A stretch of 48,578 bases of DNA from Clostridia bacterium (GTDB taxonomy: Bacteria > Bacillota > Clostridia > Oscillospirales > CAG-272), in assembly GCA_017453365.1 (NCBI GenBank), contig JAFTKH010000010.1, forward strand, positions 1-48,578. Reading direction: 5' to 3'. The position numbers and the translations under genes are program-made. Positions 34,053 through 42,938 of this stretch are shown piece after piece; the first letter of the stretch is position 1, and every line of letters starts with the position of its first letter. The notes beneath the pieces are model-generated. The model did no database searches. It had not been told where the DNA came from and saw nothing but the letters and a program-made list of their open reading frames with translations.

Positions 34053-36389
34053 ATGAAGCTGTTATTCATCATTAATCAATTTTATAAGGGCGGTGCAGAA
34101 TCCTCCCTGCTCAATCTTTTAAAGAAGCTCGACAGCGAAAAATACGATATTGATTTGCTGGTGCTGAATCAGTGCCCCGTTAAAAACGGCGTTTCCCTAA
34201 TCGAGAGGGTGCCCGCTTGTGTTAACGTCTTTGATGCATATAAGGAAAATCGGAAGTTCAGCTTAATAAATAAGGTTAAGGAACGTATTCTTTTGACTCC
34301 TGTGCAAAAGAATGAGAATACGGTAGGCTCATACCTCTTCGTACGGAACAAGACTTACGATTGGGCATTCCACGTCGGCGAATGGTGGACGCCCGATTTC
34401 CTTGCAACAGAGGTGAACGCTCGGCATAAGGCGGTGTGGATTCACACGGATATTACAAGAGCCGTAACCTTTTCCGAGGAGAAGTTCTTCTCATTCGACG
34501 ACTGCATAGACAAGTATATATTCGTCTCCAAGCGCTCGCTCGAGTCCTGTATGGACGAGTATCCATTCCTTCGCGATAAGTCCGAGTGTATTTATAACAT
34601 CCTCGATACGAAGGAGATAAGGGAGCTCTCGGGTGAGGAGGTAGAGGAGAATTATTTCGACACCGAGCTGCCCGTGCTCGTTACCTGCGCCAACGTAAGA
34701 AAAGAGAAAAATCACCTAAGGCAGCTTCACGCTATGTCCATATTGAAGGAGCGCGGCGTGGATTTCGTCTGGGTGAATATAGGCTCGACCTCGGAGCGCG
34801 ACAGGTGCGAGGGGCTTATAAGACGGGCGAAGGAGCTCGGACTTTCTGACAGATTTATCCTCGCAGGACCGAGGGACAACCCCTACCGCTATATGAAGCG
34901 TGCCTCTGCCGTTACAGTTCTTTCCGACTATGAGTCGTGGTCTATGGTTATTACCGAGGCTAAGATACTTGGCGTGCCCGTAATTGCTACGAAGACCTCG
35001 GGAGCGCTCGAGCAGATAGAGCACGGGCGTACGGGTATGCTCACCGACTTCAGTGAAGCGGATATAGCGGATAAGATAGAGGAATTTCTCTCATCCCCCG
35101 AGCTTCAGAAAACTATCAGAGAGAATATAAAAAACAGCGATAACACGGACGAGATACTGGAGTCGTTCGATAAGCTCGTCCTGACGGAGGACGTGACCTC
35201 GCACCCGAAGCAGTTGCTCTATATAATAGACGACGTAAATTACGGTGGCGGCGCTCACGTCGCGACGAAGCTGCAGATAAAGGAGCTTCTCCGCGAGGGC
35301 GTGAATATTTCGGTGTTCTCCGCCGTAACTCCGAATATCAAGCTTCGCTCCGAGCTTATCGGCGTGAAATTCCTCTCCTGGCGCGATTTTCCCGAGAACC
35401 AGCTCTATAACCGCAGGTTCTTCGACTGTATGCTCGATAAGAGTCTTACTAAAGAGCAGAAAAAATTCAAGCGGCGCCTGACCCGTACCGCGAAGCGTGA
35501 CCCCGAGTACGACGTATTCGGTAAGATGGTTCTCCCCGAGATATCGAAGCTCTTCTCGGAATATAAGACGGTGTGCGTTATGTCGGAGAGCTCGGGCTTC
35601 AGAGCTGCTGTTGCGGACTCTTCCGCCGCGCGAAAGGTTCAGTGGATACACACCGATTACTGCGAGTGGAAGGATAAGACCGAGTGGACCCGCACGCTCA
35701 CGGAGCACGACGGAGAAATATATTCGAAATTCGATTGCGTGGTTTTCTTAACCGAAGGTATACGCGACGGCTTCGTCGCCCTTTACCCCGAGCTTCGTGA
35801 TAAGACGGCGGTGAATAAAAATCTGATGCCCGTCGACACGATAGTGAAAAAGGCAAAGCCAATCGAGAAGAACGGAGTGCGATTCGTGACAGTCGCGAGG
35901 GTGGATAAATACAAGGGCATAGACAGAATGTGCACAGCACTTCTGAGACTGTATGAGGAGGGCTACAGGTTCTCCTGGACGGTAATTGGAAACGGCGATA
36001 TGCTCGCGGAATACACACGTACGGTTGAGAAGAGCGCGCTTGGCGGTGCCGTAGAGCTCGTCGGCGCGAGGTCGAACCCGTTCCCGTACGTGAAGGAGGC
36101 GGACGTCTTCGCCCTGCCTTCCAGATATGAGGGAATACCCAACACGATATACGAGGCTCTTATCCTCGGCACACCCGTCTTCGCGACGGACGTCGGCGGT
36201 ATCGGCACGCAGGTCACACCGGGTGAGAACGGCTGGCTCGTCGAGAACGACGACGGCGCGATTTACGAGGGGCTGAAGTATATACTAGATAACCCCCACG
36301 AAATCGCGGAATATAAGAATAATCTGAAGAGCTATCACTACGATAACGAAGCCGTGATGGATGTGACAAGAACAATCTTGTTTAATTAA
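34053..36389 (+). CDS. Tandem double GT4 glycosyltransferase (copy B)
   Basis: A 778-residue protein with the same two-unit plan as the gene before it. Unit one opens KLLFIINQFYKGGAESSLLNLL and carries VRKEKNHLRQLHAM and ESWSMVITEAKILGVPV. Unit two begins near residue 388 with LLYIIDDVNYGGGAHVATKL and ends with RYEGIPNTIYEALILGTPV and a full ENGWLV tail. The shared motifs in unit one (KNHLRQL, ESWSMVITE) show copy A and B arose by duplication of an already doubled gene. Different unit-two sequences suggest different acceptors. Confidence 0.9.
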   Translation: MKLLFIINQFYKGGAESSLLNLLKKLDSEKYDIDLLVLNQCPVKNGVSLIERVPACVNVFDAYKENRKFSLINKVKERILLTPVQKNENTVGSYLFVRNKTYDWAFHVGEWWTPDFLATEVNARHKAVWIHTDITRAVTFSEEKFFSFDDCIDKYIFVSKRSLESCMDEYPFLRDKSECIYNILDTKEIRELSGEEVEENYFDTELPVLVTCANVRKEKNHLRQLHAMSILKERGVDFVWVNIGSTSERDRCEGLIRRAKELGLSDRFILAGPRDNPYRYMKRASAVTVLSDYESWSMVITEAKILGVPVIATKTSGALEQIEHGRTGMLTDFSEADIADKIEEFLSSPELQKTIRENIKNSDNTDEILESFDKLVLTEDVTSHPKQLLYIIDDVNYGGGAHVATKLQIKELLREGVNISVFSAVTPNIKLRSELIGVKFLSWRDFPENQLYNRRFFDCMLDKSLTKEQKKFKRRLTRTAKRDPEYDVFGKMVLPEISKLFSEYKTVCVMSESSGFRAAVADSSAARKVQWIHTDYCEWKDKTEWTRTLTEHDGEIYSKFDCVVFLTEGIRDGFVALYPELRDKTAVNKNLMPVDTIVKKAKPIEKNGVRFVTVARVDKYKGIDRMCTALLRLYEEGYRFSWTVIGNGDMLAEYTRTVEKSALGGAVELVGARSNPFPYVKEADVFALPSRYEGIPNTIYEALILGTPVFATDVGGIGTQVTPGENGWLVENDDGAIYEGLKYILDNPHEIAEYKNNLKSYHYDNEAVMDVTRTILFN

Positions 36390-36434
36390 GGCATACCGAA
36401 ACTCAAATTTACAGGAGACTATTAGGAGATTATT

Positions 36435-37742
36435 ATGGAAAGATTGGATTTTTCGAACAACACTGCTTACAGCAATATCGAGGCGTGTATTCACCTTAAC
36501 AGGTACGCAACCGCGAAGCCCTACTGTAAGGATGCGAAGGTTCTTGACGCCGCGTGCGGTCAGGGCTATGGCAGCTACCTTATGAAGTGCTGGGGAGCTA
36601 AGGAGGTTGACGGTATCGATATCAGCGAGGAAGCGGTCTCCCAGGCGAAGAAGATATTCAAGGCAGACGGTCTGAATTATATCCAGCATACGGTCGAGTC
36701 GCTGCCCTACGAGGACAATACCTTCGACCTCGTTGTATCCCTCGACACTATAGAGCACGTAGACGACGTGGACTCCTTCTTGAAGGAGATAAAGAGGGTG
36801 CTGAAGCCTGACGGAGTAGTGGTCCTTTCCTGCCCGAATGACAACTATTATTTCCAAAATGATAATTTCGACAATCCCTATCACAAAAGAGCGTATACCT
36901 TCTTTGAATTCCGTGAGCTCGCAGAGCGACATCTCGGAAGCTATGCTGATTTTTATCTTGCTTTCGCGCTCGACGGATTTATCAACATTCCCTTCGAGCA
37001 CAGGACAGAGCCCGACCGCTCATACATCCACGATGCTCTCAGTCTCTTCAGATACGTGAAGTGTGACGAGGCTCTCTGTGTGCCTCAGCAGAGCTTTTTG
37101 AATCACTGGAACTGTAACTATTACGTCGGTATTTGGGGAAATACGAATCAGGGCTACAGATACAACGCGACCATTTCACCGCGCGAAACCTTCATCGACC
37201 ATAAGGATACCGACTATGACCTTCTCGGGCATCTCAATGAGACCGAGAAGGCAGGAAGAGAGCTCGAGGAGAAGCTCGCAGAGGCGGAGAAGAGAATAGG
37301 TGACGTCGAGAATGAGAAGAGAGAGCTCGAGGAGAAGCTTTCCGGAGCGGAAGAAAAAATTCTTCAGCTTACCGAGTTTAATCAGGAGCTTGAGGATGCA
37401 AGAGCAGAGCTCTTGACCAAAAATATAGAAGGGAAGAGACTCACTATGCTCCTCGACCTTGTGACGAAGGAGAGAGACTTCTCGAGAGAGTATATACTGA
37501 AGCAGGACGATTATATTCACGAGCTTGAGGCAACGAGAGAAACGAACGGAAGAGAGCTCGTATTGAAGGATGACTATATCCACGAGCTCGAGGCAACTCT
37601 CGCTGACACGAAGGAGAAATACGGAGCTGTCACCGCTCGCCTTACCTCCCTTGAGTCATCAAGGGGTGTGAAGCTTCTGCAGAAGTGGTATATGCTGCGC
37701 CACAGAGAGAAGAAGGCGCCGAAAAAGTCTAAGCATCAATAA
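36435..37742 (+). CDS. SAM-dependent methyltransferase with C-terminal coiled coil (WbdD-like layout)
   Basis: A 435-residue protein. Residues 1-200 form a class I methyltransferase: motif I VLDAACGQGYGSYL (36-49), acidic DGIDISEEAV, motif at VSLDTIEHVDDV, then LKEIKRVLKPDGVVVLSCPN. Residues about 265-410 are a nearly unbroken coiled coil with near-repeats of three heptads (RELEEKLAEAEKRI and RELEEKLSGAEEKI; two copies of DDYIHELEAT). The tail VKLLQKWYMLRHREKKAPKK is basic and amphipathic and could sit on the membrane. In ABC-exported O antigens, WbdD uses a methyltransferase plus coiled-coil ruler to cap chains; the kinase domain of WbdD is missing here. Capping is inference from layout and position. 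Confidence 0.85.
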   Translation: MERLDFSNNTAYSNIEACIHLNRYATAKPYCKDAKVLDAACGQGYGSYLMKCWGAKEVDGIDISEEAVSQAKKIFKADGLNYIQHTVESLPYEDNTFDLVVSLDTIEHVDDVDSFLKEIKRVLKPDGVVVLSCPNDNYYFQNDNFDNPYHKRAYTFFEFRELAERHLGSYADFYLAFALDGFINIPFEHRTEPDRSYIHDALSLFRYVKCDEALCVPQQSFLNHWNCNYYVGIWGNTNQGYRYNATISPRETFIDHKDTDYDLLGHLNETEKAGRELEEKLAEAEKRIGDVENEKRELEEKLSGAEEKILQLTEFNQELEDARAELLTKNIEGKRLTMLLDLVTKERDFSREYILKQDDYIHELEATRETNGRELVLKDDYIHELEATLADTKEKYGAVTARLTSLESSRGVKLLQKWYMLRHREKKAPKKSKHQ

Positions 37743-37757
37743 GGGGTGAACTGAGAT

Positions 37758-39791
37758 ATGATGGAAGATTGGAAGCTTGGTTGGAATATAGAGAAGTACA
37801 ATTATTTCACAAGCTCGACTCATACATTTATGGGTGTCGGAGAGGGAAAGTATCTCTTCGACAACATCGGCGAGGGCGGCGAGAATTTAACGGTTGCCGT
37901 TTTGTCTATGAACCGCTCCTCACTGACTATCCGCCTTATGAATTCTATAAAAGAGCATATCCCCGACTTCAAGGGAGAATTTCTCATCGGAGATAACGGC
38001 TCAGAGGAGGCTGAGAAGGCAATACTTCGCTATGAGATGGAGAGAATGCCCTATCGCTGCCGTATGGTTGAATTCGATGCCAACTATGGTGTCGCAGGCG
38101 GACGTAACAGGCTCTTCTGCCACGCAAAGACGGACTGGATTCTCTCGCTCGATAACGATATTTATTTCGTCGGAAATCCCCTTCCTGTTGCAAGGAAGAA
38201 CATTGCTCAGATCGGATGTCACTTCCTCTGTATGCCCCTTATAAATTACGGGAATGAGCATCCTTACCTATGGGGCGGCCATATGTACGTCGACAGGCTG
38301 AAGGCGGGCGTCGATATAGGCGGCGGTTCGGTATATATTCAGTCGGGAGCAAAGGCGAACGAGGAGTTCGAGCCCTCATTATGTACCTTTATGCCCGGTG
38401 GCACGTGCATATTCAATAAACATACCTTCTATAAGCTCGACGGATATGACGATAATATGTTCGTCGGCTTCGAGGACACGGAGTTTTCTATCCGCGTCTT
38501 CCAGGCTGGATACAAAATTGCGGGCTGCGGTATAGCATCTCTGGTGCATAATCATCCGAAGCCCGAGAATAACAATGATAAGAATTATGAGAAGCAGCGT
38601 TTTTCGAATACAAAGCTGCTCGAATCCGCGAGGTATTTCGAGCGCAAGCACGGCGTTCAGGTCTGGAACCCGATGGTAGAGGAATGGGTCAACACTCAGC
38701 TGAGAGAAATTCTGGACGAGGAGAAGGCCCCTCTTGCAAGCACCGCGGATACGGAAAAGACGCCTGCCGAGAAGCGTAAGGTTCTGCTCGTCGTGGACGC
38801 GAGAGGATGGGCTCTCGACAATATAGCCCATCAGATAATCCGTCACTGCAGTGACGCGTATTCCTTCGAGATTATTTATCTTTCGGATATTGATAACGTC
38901 TGGGCAGTCTTCTTAGCGGGTGCGGAATGTGATATAATACACTTTCTCTGGCGCCCCTGGTGCTCGGATTACAAGGCGGGATGGTCGCGAGACTATGCCG
39001 CAAGGTGGGGCATAGATCCCGACGAGTTCTATAAAAAATACGTCGCGGATAAGACGGTTACGGTCTCCGTATACGACCATCTCTTCATAGATGATAATTT
39101 TATCATCTCAGAAAGACTCTTTACAGAGCCTGACTCACCTGTGCGCGCTTACTCGGTCTCATCGAATATCCTGAAGGAGATATACGATGCCGACGACCGC
39201 ATAAGGCTTAAGCCTCACAGTATTATCACCGACGGTGTCGACCTCGGTCTCTTTAAGCCGAAGAACCTCGAGCGCTTCCATGACCGTAAGCCCGGTGATA
39301 AGCTTACAGTCGGCTGGGCAGGTAACAGTATGTGGTCTGCCGAGAAGGAGGACTTCAAGGGACTGCACACACTCCTTCGTCCCGTGGTGGAGGAGCTGCA
39401 GCGTGAGGGCTATCCGATAGAGCTGAAGCTCTGCGACAGTAACGTGAAGAAGATTCCGCACAGCGAGATGCCCGATTACTATGCGAGCATCGACCTGTAC
39501 GTATGTATGTCGAAGATAGAGGGTACACCAAACCCGATTCTCGAGTGCTCGGCGTCGGGCGTCCCCTTCGTCTCCACGCGTGTCGGAATCGTTCCCGAGG
39601 TTGCAGGCCCTCTGCAGTCGAAATTTATTCTCGAGGAGCGCTCGCGTGAGTGCCTGAAGGCGAAGCTGCTGGAGATTCTTAATAACCCCGCAGTATTAGC
39701 TTCGCTGTCACAAGAGAACTTGAAATACATTGAGAGCTGGAGCTGGGAGCCCAGAGCGAAGCGCTTTATAGCGCTCTGGGACAGTGTATAG
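37758..39791 (+). CDS. Fused GT2-GT4 glycosyltransferase
   Basis: A 677-residue two-enzyme protein. Residues about 45-310 are GT-A/GT2: VAVLSMNRSSLTIRLMNSI, GDNGSEEAE, VAGGRNRLFCHAKTDWILSLDNDIYF (DND as the metal triad, 20-residue limits apart), MPGGTCIF and FEDTEFSIRVFQAGY. Residues about 340-677 are GT-B/GT4: VLLVVDARGWALDNIA, FLWRPWCSDYK, VGWAGNSMW and the KIEGTPNPILECSASGVPFV donor site. GTs of opposite fold on one chain suggest two consecutive transfers. AAGGGGTGA lies 11 bases before the first of two ATGs. Confidence 0.88.
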   Translation: MMEDWKLGWNIEKYNYFTSSTHTFMGVGEGKYLFDNIGEGGENLTVAVLSMNRSSLTIRLMNSIKEHIPDFKGEFLIGDNGSEEAEKAILRYEMERMPYRCRMVEFDANYGVAGGRNRLFCHAKTDWILSLDNDIYFVGNPLPVARKNIAQIGCHFLCMPLINYGNEHPYLWGGHMYVDRLKAGVDIGGGSVYIQSGAKANEEFEPSLCTFMPGGTCIFNKHTFYKLDGYDDNMFVGFEDTEFSIRVFQAGYKIAGCGIASLVHNHPKPENNNDKNYEKQRFSNTKLLESARYFERKHGVQVWNPMVEEWVNTQLREILDEEKAPLASTADTEKTPAEKRKVLLVVDARGWALDNIAHQIIRHCSDAYSFEIIYLSDIDNVWAVFLAGAECDIIHFLWRPWCSDYKAGWSRDYAARWGIDPDEFYKKYVADKTVTVSVYDHLFIDDNFIISERLFTEPDSPVRAYSVSSNILKEIYDADDRIRLKPHSIITDGVDLGLFKPKNLERFHDRKPGDKLTVGWAGNSMWSAEKEDFKGLHTLLRPVVEELQREGYPIELKLCDSNVKKIPHSEMPDYYASIDLYVCMSKIEGTPNPILECSASGVPFVSTRVGIVPEVAGPLQSKFILEERSRECLKAKLLEILNNPAVLASLSQENLKYIESWSWEPRAKRFIALWDSV

Positions 39792-39841
39792 CTCAGGTCA
39801 TAAAACGGTTTTGTCAATAATATCAAGCCCAGGAGCGGTAT

Positions 39842-41029
39842 ATGGAAAAATATAAAAGAATACTGTCGTATTTGCCCTTTGTTCTGAGCGTTTGCGTCAG
39901 TGTATATCTCACATATCTGGTAGACCTTACCACCCTTAATTCGGTTTTACAGCGGATATTCGTATTCTGCTTCTTCGCTTTGTCGGTAACCGTGTTGCTT
40001 CTTCTTTTCAGAAGATACGTAGGGCTTGATTTTAACCCTAAGCTTATCGCCTCGGCGGCAGTGCTTTCTCTCACTTTTATCATTCTCTTTCAGGGGAGCT
40101 TCATCCCCGAGAAGAGGGAGAGCACAGTAACCTTTCGGGCGGTAGTGGAGGATGGCTCGTCTCATAGCGGTGAGGTCTGGCTCTCCGAGGTTGCCCTCGA
40201 TGGGGTGACCGTGCCGGTCTCGAGCCTTGAGCTCGTTGAGTCTTACGGGTGGAGCTATTCATCCGACCTTGACGATTACGTATACTATCCTCGTACGGGC
40301 GGCAGTGCAGAGAATGAGAACGCCCTGACGTTCAGGATCTACTCTGACAGTATGTCAGTTATCTTCGCGAAGAATTCATGGTCGGGTAGGGTGTCCTATG
40401 CCGTCGACAGCTCCGATGCCACCGTGCTCGAGCTCTTCTCGGTTGAGCCCTCGCCCGAGCCCGTGAAGCTCTCCCTAGACCTTGTGGGGGCTGAGTCACC
40501 GCTCAGGATAGTTCTGTGTGCCCTCGGCGCTGTGACGACTGTATTTACCTTCGCCTATCAGCTTTTGGTTATAATCGACCGCACGGCGAAAAAGAGGAAG
40601 AGGTCTCTCTTAACCGAGAAATTCGCGGATAATATCCTCGTTTTCGGCATCTACTGCCTTTTAGTCACCCTCCTTCTCGAAATATTCGAGAGGGTCTACG
40701 ACTTCTCACTCTTGGATATCACCCGTGTGATAGGATTCTTCCTTCTTCTCGCTCTTTACCCCTCTTGCCACCGCATAATTCCTATGCTTCGGAGGCTTCG
40801 GGTAGCCGAGATAATCCTCTTCCTTGCCGTCACCTTCATAATAACCTTCCAGACGGTATCGGAGATTATATTTATGGATATAGAGAAGGTGACAGTCGGG
40901 TTTATCGATATTATCACCTTCATTATCGCGATGGCGGTAGTGGCTGTACCGATTCTTGAGATAATCCTGTTCGTTGATAAGCGGACGCAGAAGAGATTCG
41001 TCGGAGGTGAGAAAAATGAGGAAGAATAA
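39842..41029 (+). CDS. Membrane protein of unknown function with extracytoplasmic domain
   Basis: A 395-residue protein. Three membrane segments lie at about 9-27, 35-56 and 68-86. A soluble, beta-rich domain follows at 92-202 and would face outside. Four to six further segments fill 221-380. The tail KRTQKRFVGGEKNEEE is charged. The 92-202 domain resembles residues 36-147 of the next protein (both have ...W/L-LS...DGV..P and a WSG motif). I do not recognise a named family. It may assist polymerisation or transfer outside. CAGGAG precedes the ATG. Overlaps the next gene by 14 bases. Confidence 0.75.
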   Translation: MEKYKRILSYLPFVLSVCVSVYLTYLVDLTTLNSVLQRIFVFCFFALSVTVLLLLFRRYVGLDFNPKLIASAAVLSLTFIILFQGSFIPEKRESTVTFRAVVEDGSSHSGEVWLSEVALDGVTVPVSSLELVESYGWSYSSDLDDYVYYPRTGGSAENENALTFRIYSDSMSVIFAKNSWSGRVSYAVDSSDATVLELFSVEPSPEPVKLSLDLVGAESPLRIVLCALGAVTTVFTFAYQLLVIIDRTAKKRKRSLLTEKFADNILVFGIYCLLVTLLLEIFERVYDFSLLDITRVIGFFLLLALYPSCHRIIPMLRRLRVAEIILFLAVTFIITFQTVSEIIFMDIEKVTVGFIDIITFIIAMAVVAVPILEIILFVDKRTQKRFVGGEKNEEE

Positions 41030-42938
41030 GGCTCTTATCATAATATCCGCCCTCGTTGCAATTCTCGCGTTTGCCGTCTCCTTTAAGGTGCTTCCGCAGT
41101 ATATAAACGGCGGTCAGTGCGAGAGCGAGATCACCATCGAGATCCTCGAAGAAAAGGATGAGATGTCGGACGGTCACGAAATGCTTCTTTCGAAAAACGC
41201 GCAGATAGACGGTGTCTCCACACCCCTTGTCGCGAAAGAGATAGACGGATATTTTAACACGGATGGCGGCTATTTCTGGGGTGTCGACCCGAATAGCAGA
41301 ATAATCTTCTCCTTACCCGCGGCGGAGGATATAGACCTCCTCTTCAATAAGCATAAGTGGTCTGGAATTATTTTGATATACGACGGCGAGGAGAGGACGG
41401 AGATAAATCTCTATTCGGCATCCTCGAGCGATTATATTGAAATCTACAGCGTGAAGAGCAATCGCTTGGCGCCGAGCTACCCTCTCGTAGTGCTCCTCTC
41501 GCTCCTCGTTGCCGTAGCAGTCGGCGGCTCGGTGTGGTTTTTACTCTTCACTACGCTCTCGAAGGAAAGAGAGAGACTGTACGCTCTGTCCCTGTTTCTG
41601 GCAGTAGCTATGATTTTCGGGGTTTACCTATGTGCGAACTACCCCGGAACGATTACGACAGATACCCTCAACCAGTTCAGTCAGGCTATGGGGATTACCG
41701 AGATTTTCGACGCGCACCCCGCCTTTCTTACGCTGGTGTACAGATGTATCTTTAACCTCACGGGCGGCCCCGGCTTGTTTACAGTGCTGCAGATAGCTCT
41801 GTACGCGTGGGCTATTACGGCGTTTTTAACCTACCTGAATAAGCTAGGCATAAGTAGGAAAATTACCACTCTTTTCGCCGTTCTTTTTAGCGCGCATATA
41901 GTGAACGGCATATACGCAACCGTCCTATGGAAGGACGTGCTTTATACCGTGGCTCTTCTATGGGCGACGCTCCTCTTCTTGAAGCTCGCTATAGAGAGGA
42001 AGCAGTTTTTTACGATATCGAATATAATTCAGTTCTCGATATGCGCGGGATTTATCTACCTTCTGCGCCATAACGGACTTATCGTCTTCGGTATGATTCT
42101 TCTCACTATGGCGATAGCGGTAATAGTCCTTCGCTCTGTGAAGCCCCTTGCGGTTATCTTGGCCGCGCTTGTGCTCGTCGGAGTCGTGAAGGGCCCCGTG
42201 TACTCGAGCATCGGTATAGAAAACCAGGGCATCTCCGCCCCGAACGGTCTTTTGCATGGAATAGTGTATACCTGTATGGAGTCCGATTTCGAGAGCGAGC
42301 TTTTAGAATCCGTCGTTCCGATGGAGGTCTGGTATGAGGTCTGGGAGCCCTATTCGACAAATAGCTTCGTGTTATCGAGCGCATCTGTTGAGAATAACTT
42401 AGTTGAGAAGATGAATACTCTTTCTTCGGGAGAGGTGATAAAGGAGTATTTAAGAGCCTTCTTAAACCATCCGTTCCTGATTATTAAGGACAGGCTATAC
42501 GGATGTAATGCGCTCTGGAACAGCCTTACGAGCGGCTATAACTGGCGTTGCGGTAACGACCAGTACGGTGTAATAGTAGAGGCGAATGACCTAGGCTTCT
42601 ATTGCCGTGAGAATGCTATTACCGAGCTCGTCGACGGGATATACCACGCGAGCGTTTCGAATAATCTTATCGACTCCCTCGTCTGGCGTGTAGGTCCGTA
42701 TCTCTCCGTTGCCCTCGTGCTTCTCCTTATCGCGGTATTGCAGAGAAAATGGGCGTTCCTTCTTGCCTATATTCCCATCGTCGGGAACAGTATATCACTT
42801 CTGATGTCGATGGCGTGGCAGGATTACCGCTACGTATATTTCGTGTTCGTTATCTCCTGCTTCTTAGTGCCGAGCTACTTCGTTTTCCCATCGGGCAGGG
42901 GGAAGAGGGCAGAGAAGGAAACGAAAGAGGAAAAGTAA
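41016..42938 (+). CDS. Polytopic membrane protein, DUF6020-like (GT-C type candidate)
   Basis: A 640-residue protein. One N-terminal segment (6-26) is followed by a soluble domain (36-147) related to that in the previous protein, then about 11-12 membrane segments. A conserved region after the third segment, NYPGTITTDTLNQFSQAMG then DAHPAFLTLVYR, with VLWKDVLYTVALL, fits the DUF6020 family, which has a GT-C-like layout (first-loop acidic residue, His-Pro). GT-C enzymes use polyprenyl-phosphate sugars, and a polyprenyl-P glycosyltransferase gene is near the operon end. Function as glycosyltransferase or polymerase is inference. ATG 41016 follows CGGAGGTGA. Confidence 0.8.
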   Translation: MRKNKALIIISALVAILAFAVSFKVLPQYINGGQCESEITIEILEEKDEMSDGHEMLLSKNAQIDGVSTPLVAKEIDGYFNTDGGYFWGVDPNSRIIFSLPAAEDIDLLFNKHKWSGIILIYDGEERTEINLYSASSSDYIEIYSVKSNRLAPSYPLVVLLSLLVAVAVGGSVWFLLFTTLSKERERLYALSLFLAVAMIFGVYLCANYPGTITTDTLNQFSQAMGITEIFDAHPAFLTLVYRCIFNLTGGPGLFTVLQIALYAWAITAFLTYLNKLGISRKITTLFAVLFSAHIVNGIYATVLWKDVLYTVALLWATLLFLKLAIERKQFFTISNIIQFSICAGFIYLLRHNGLIVFGMILLTMAIAVIVLRSVKPLAVILAALVLVGVVKGPVYSSIGIENQGISAPNGLLHGIVYTCMESDFESELLESVVPMEVWYEVWEPYSTNSFVLSSASVENNLVEKMNTLSSGEVIKEYLRAFLNHPFLIIKDRLYGCNALWNSLTSGYNWRCGNDQYGVIVEANDLGFYCRENAITELVDGIYHASVSNNLIDSLVWRVGPYLSVALVLLLIAVLQRKWAFLLAYIPIVGNSISLLMSMAWQDYRYVYFVFVISCFLVPSYFVFPSGRGKRAEKETKEEK

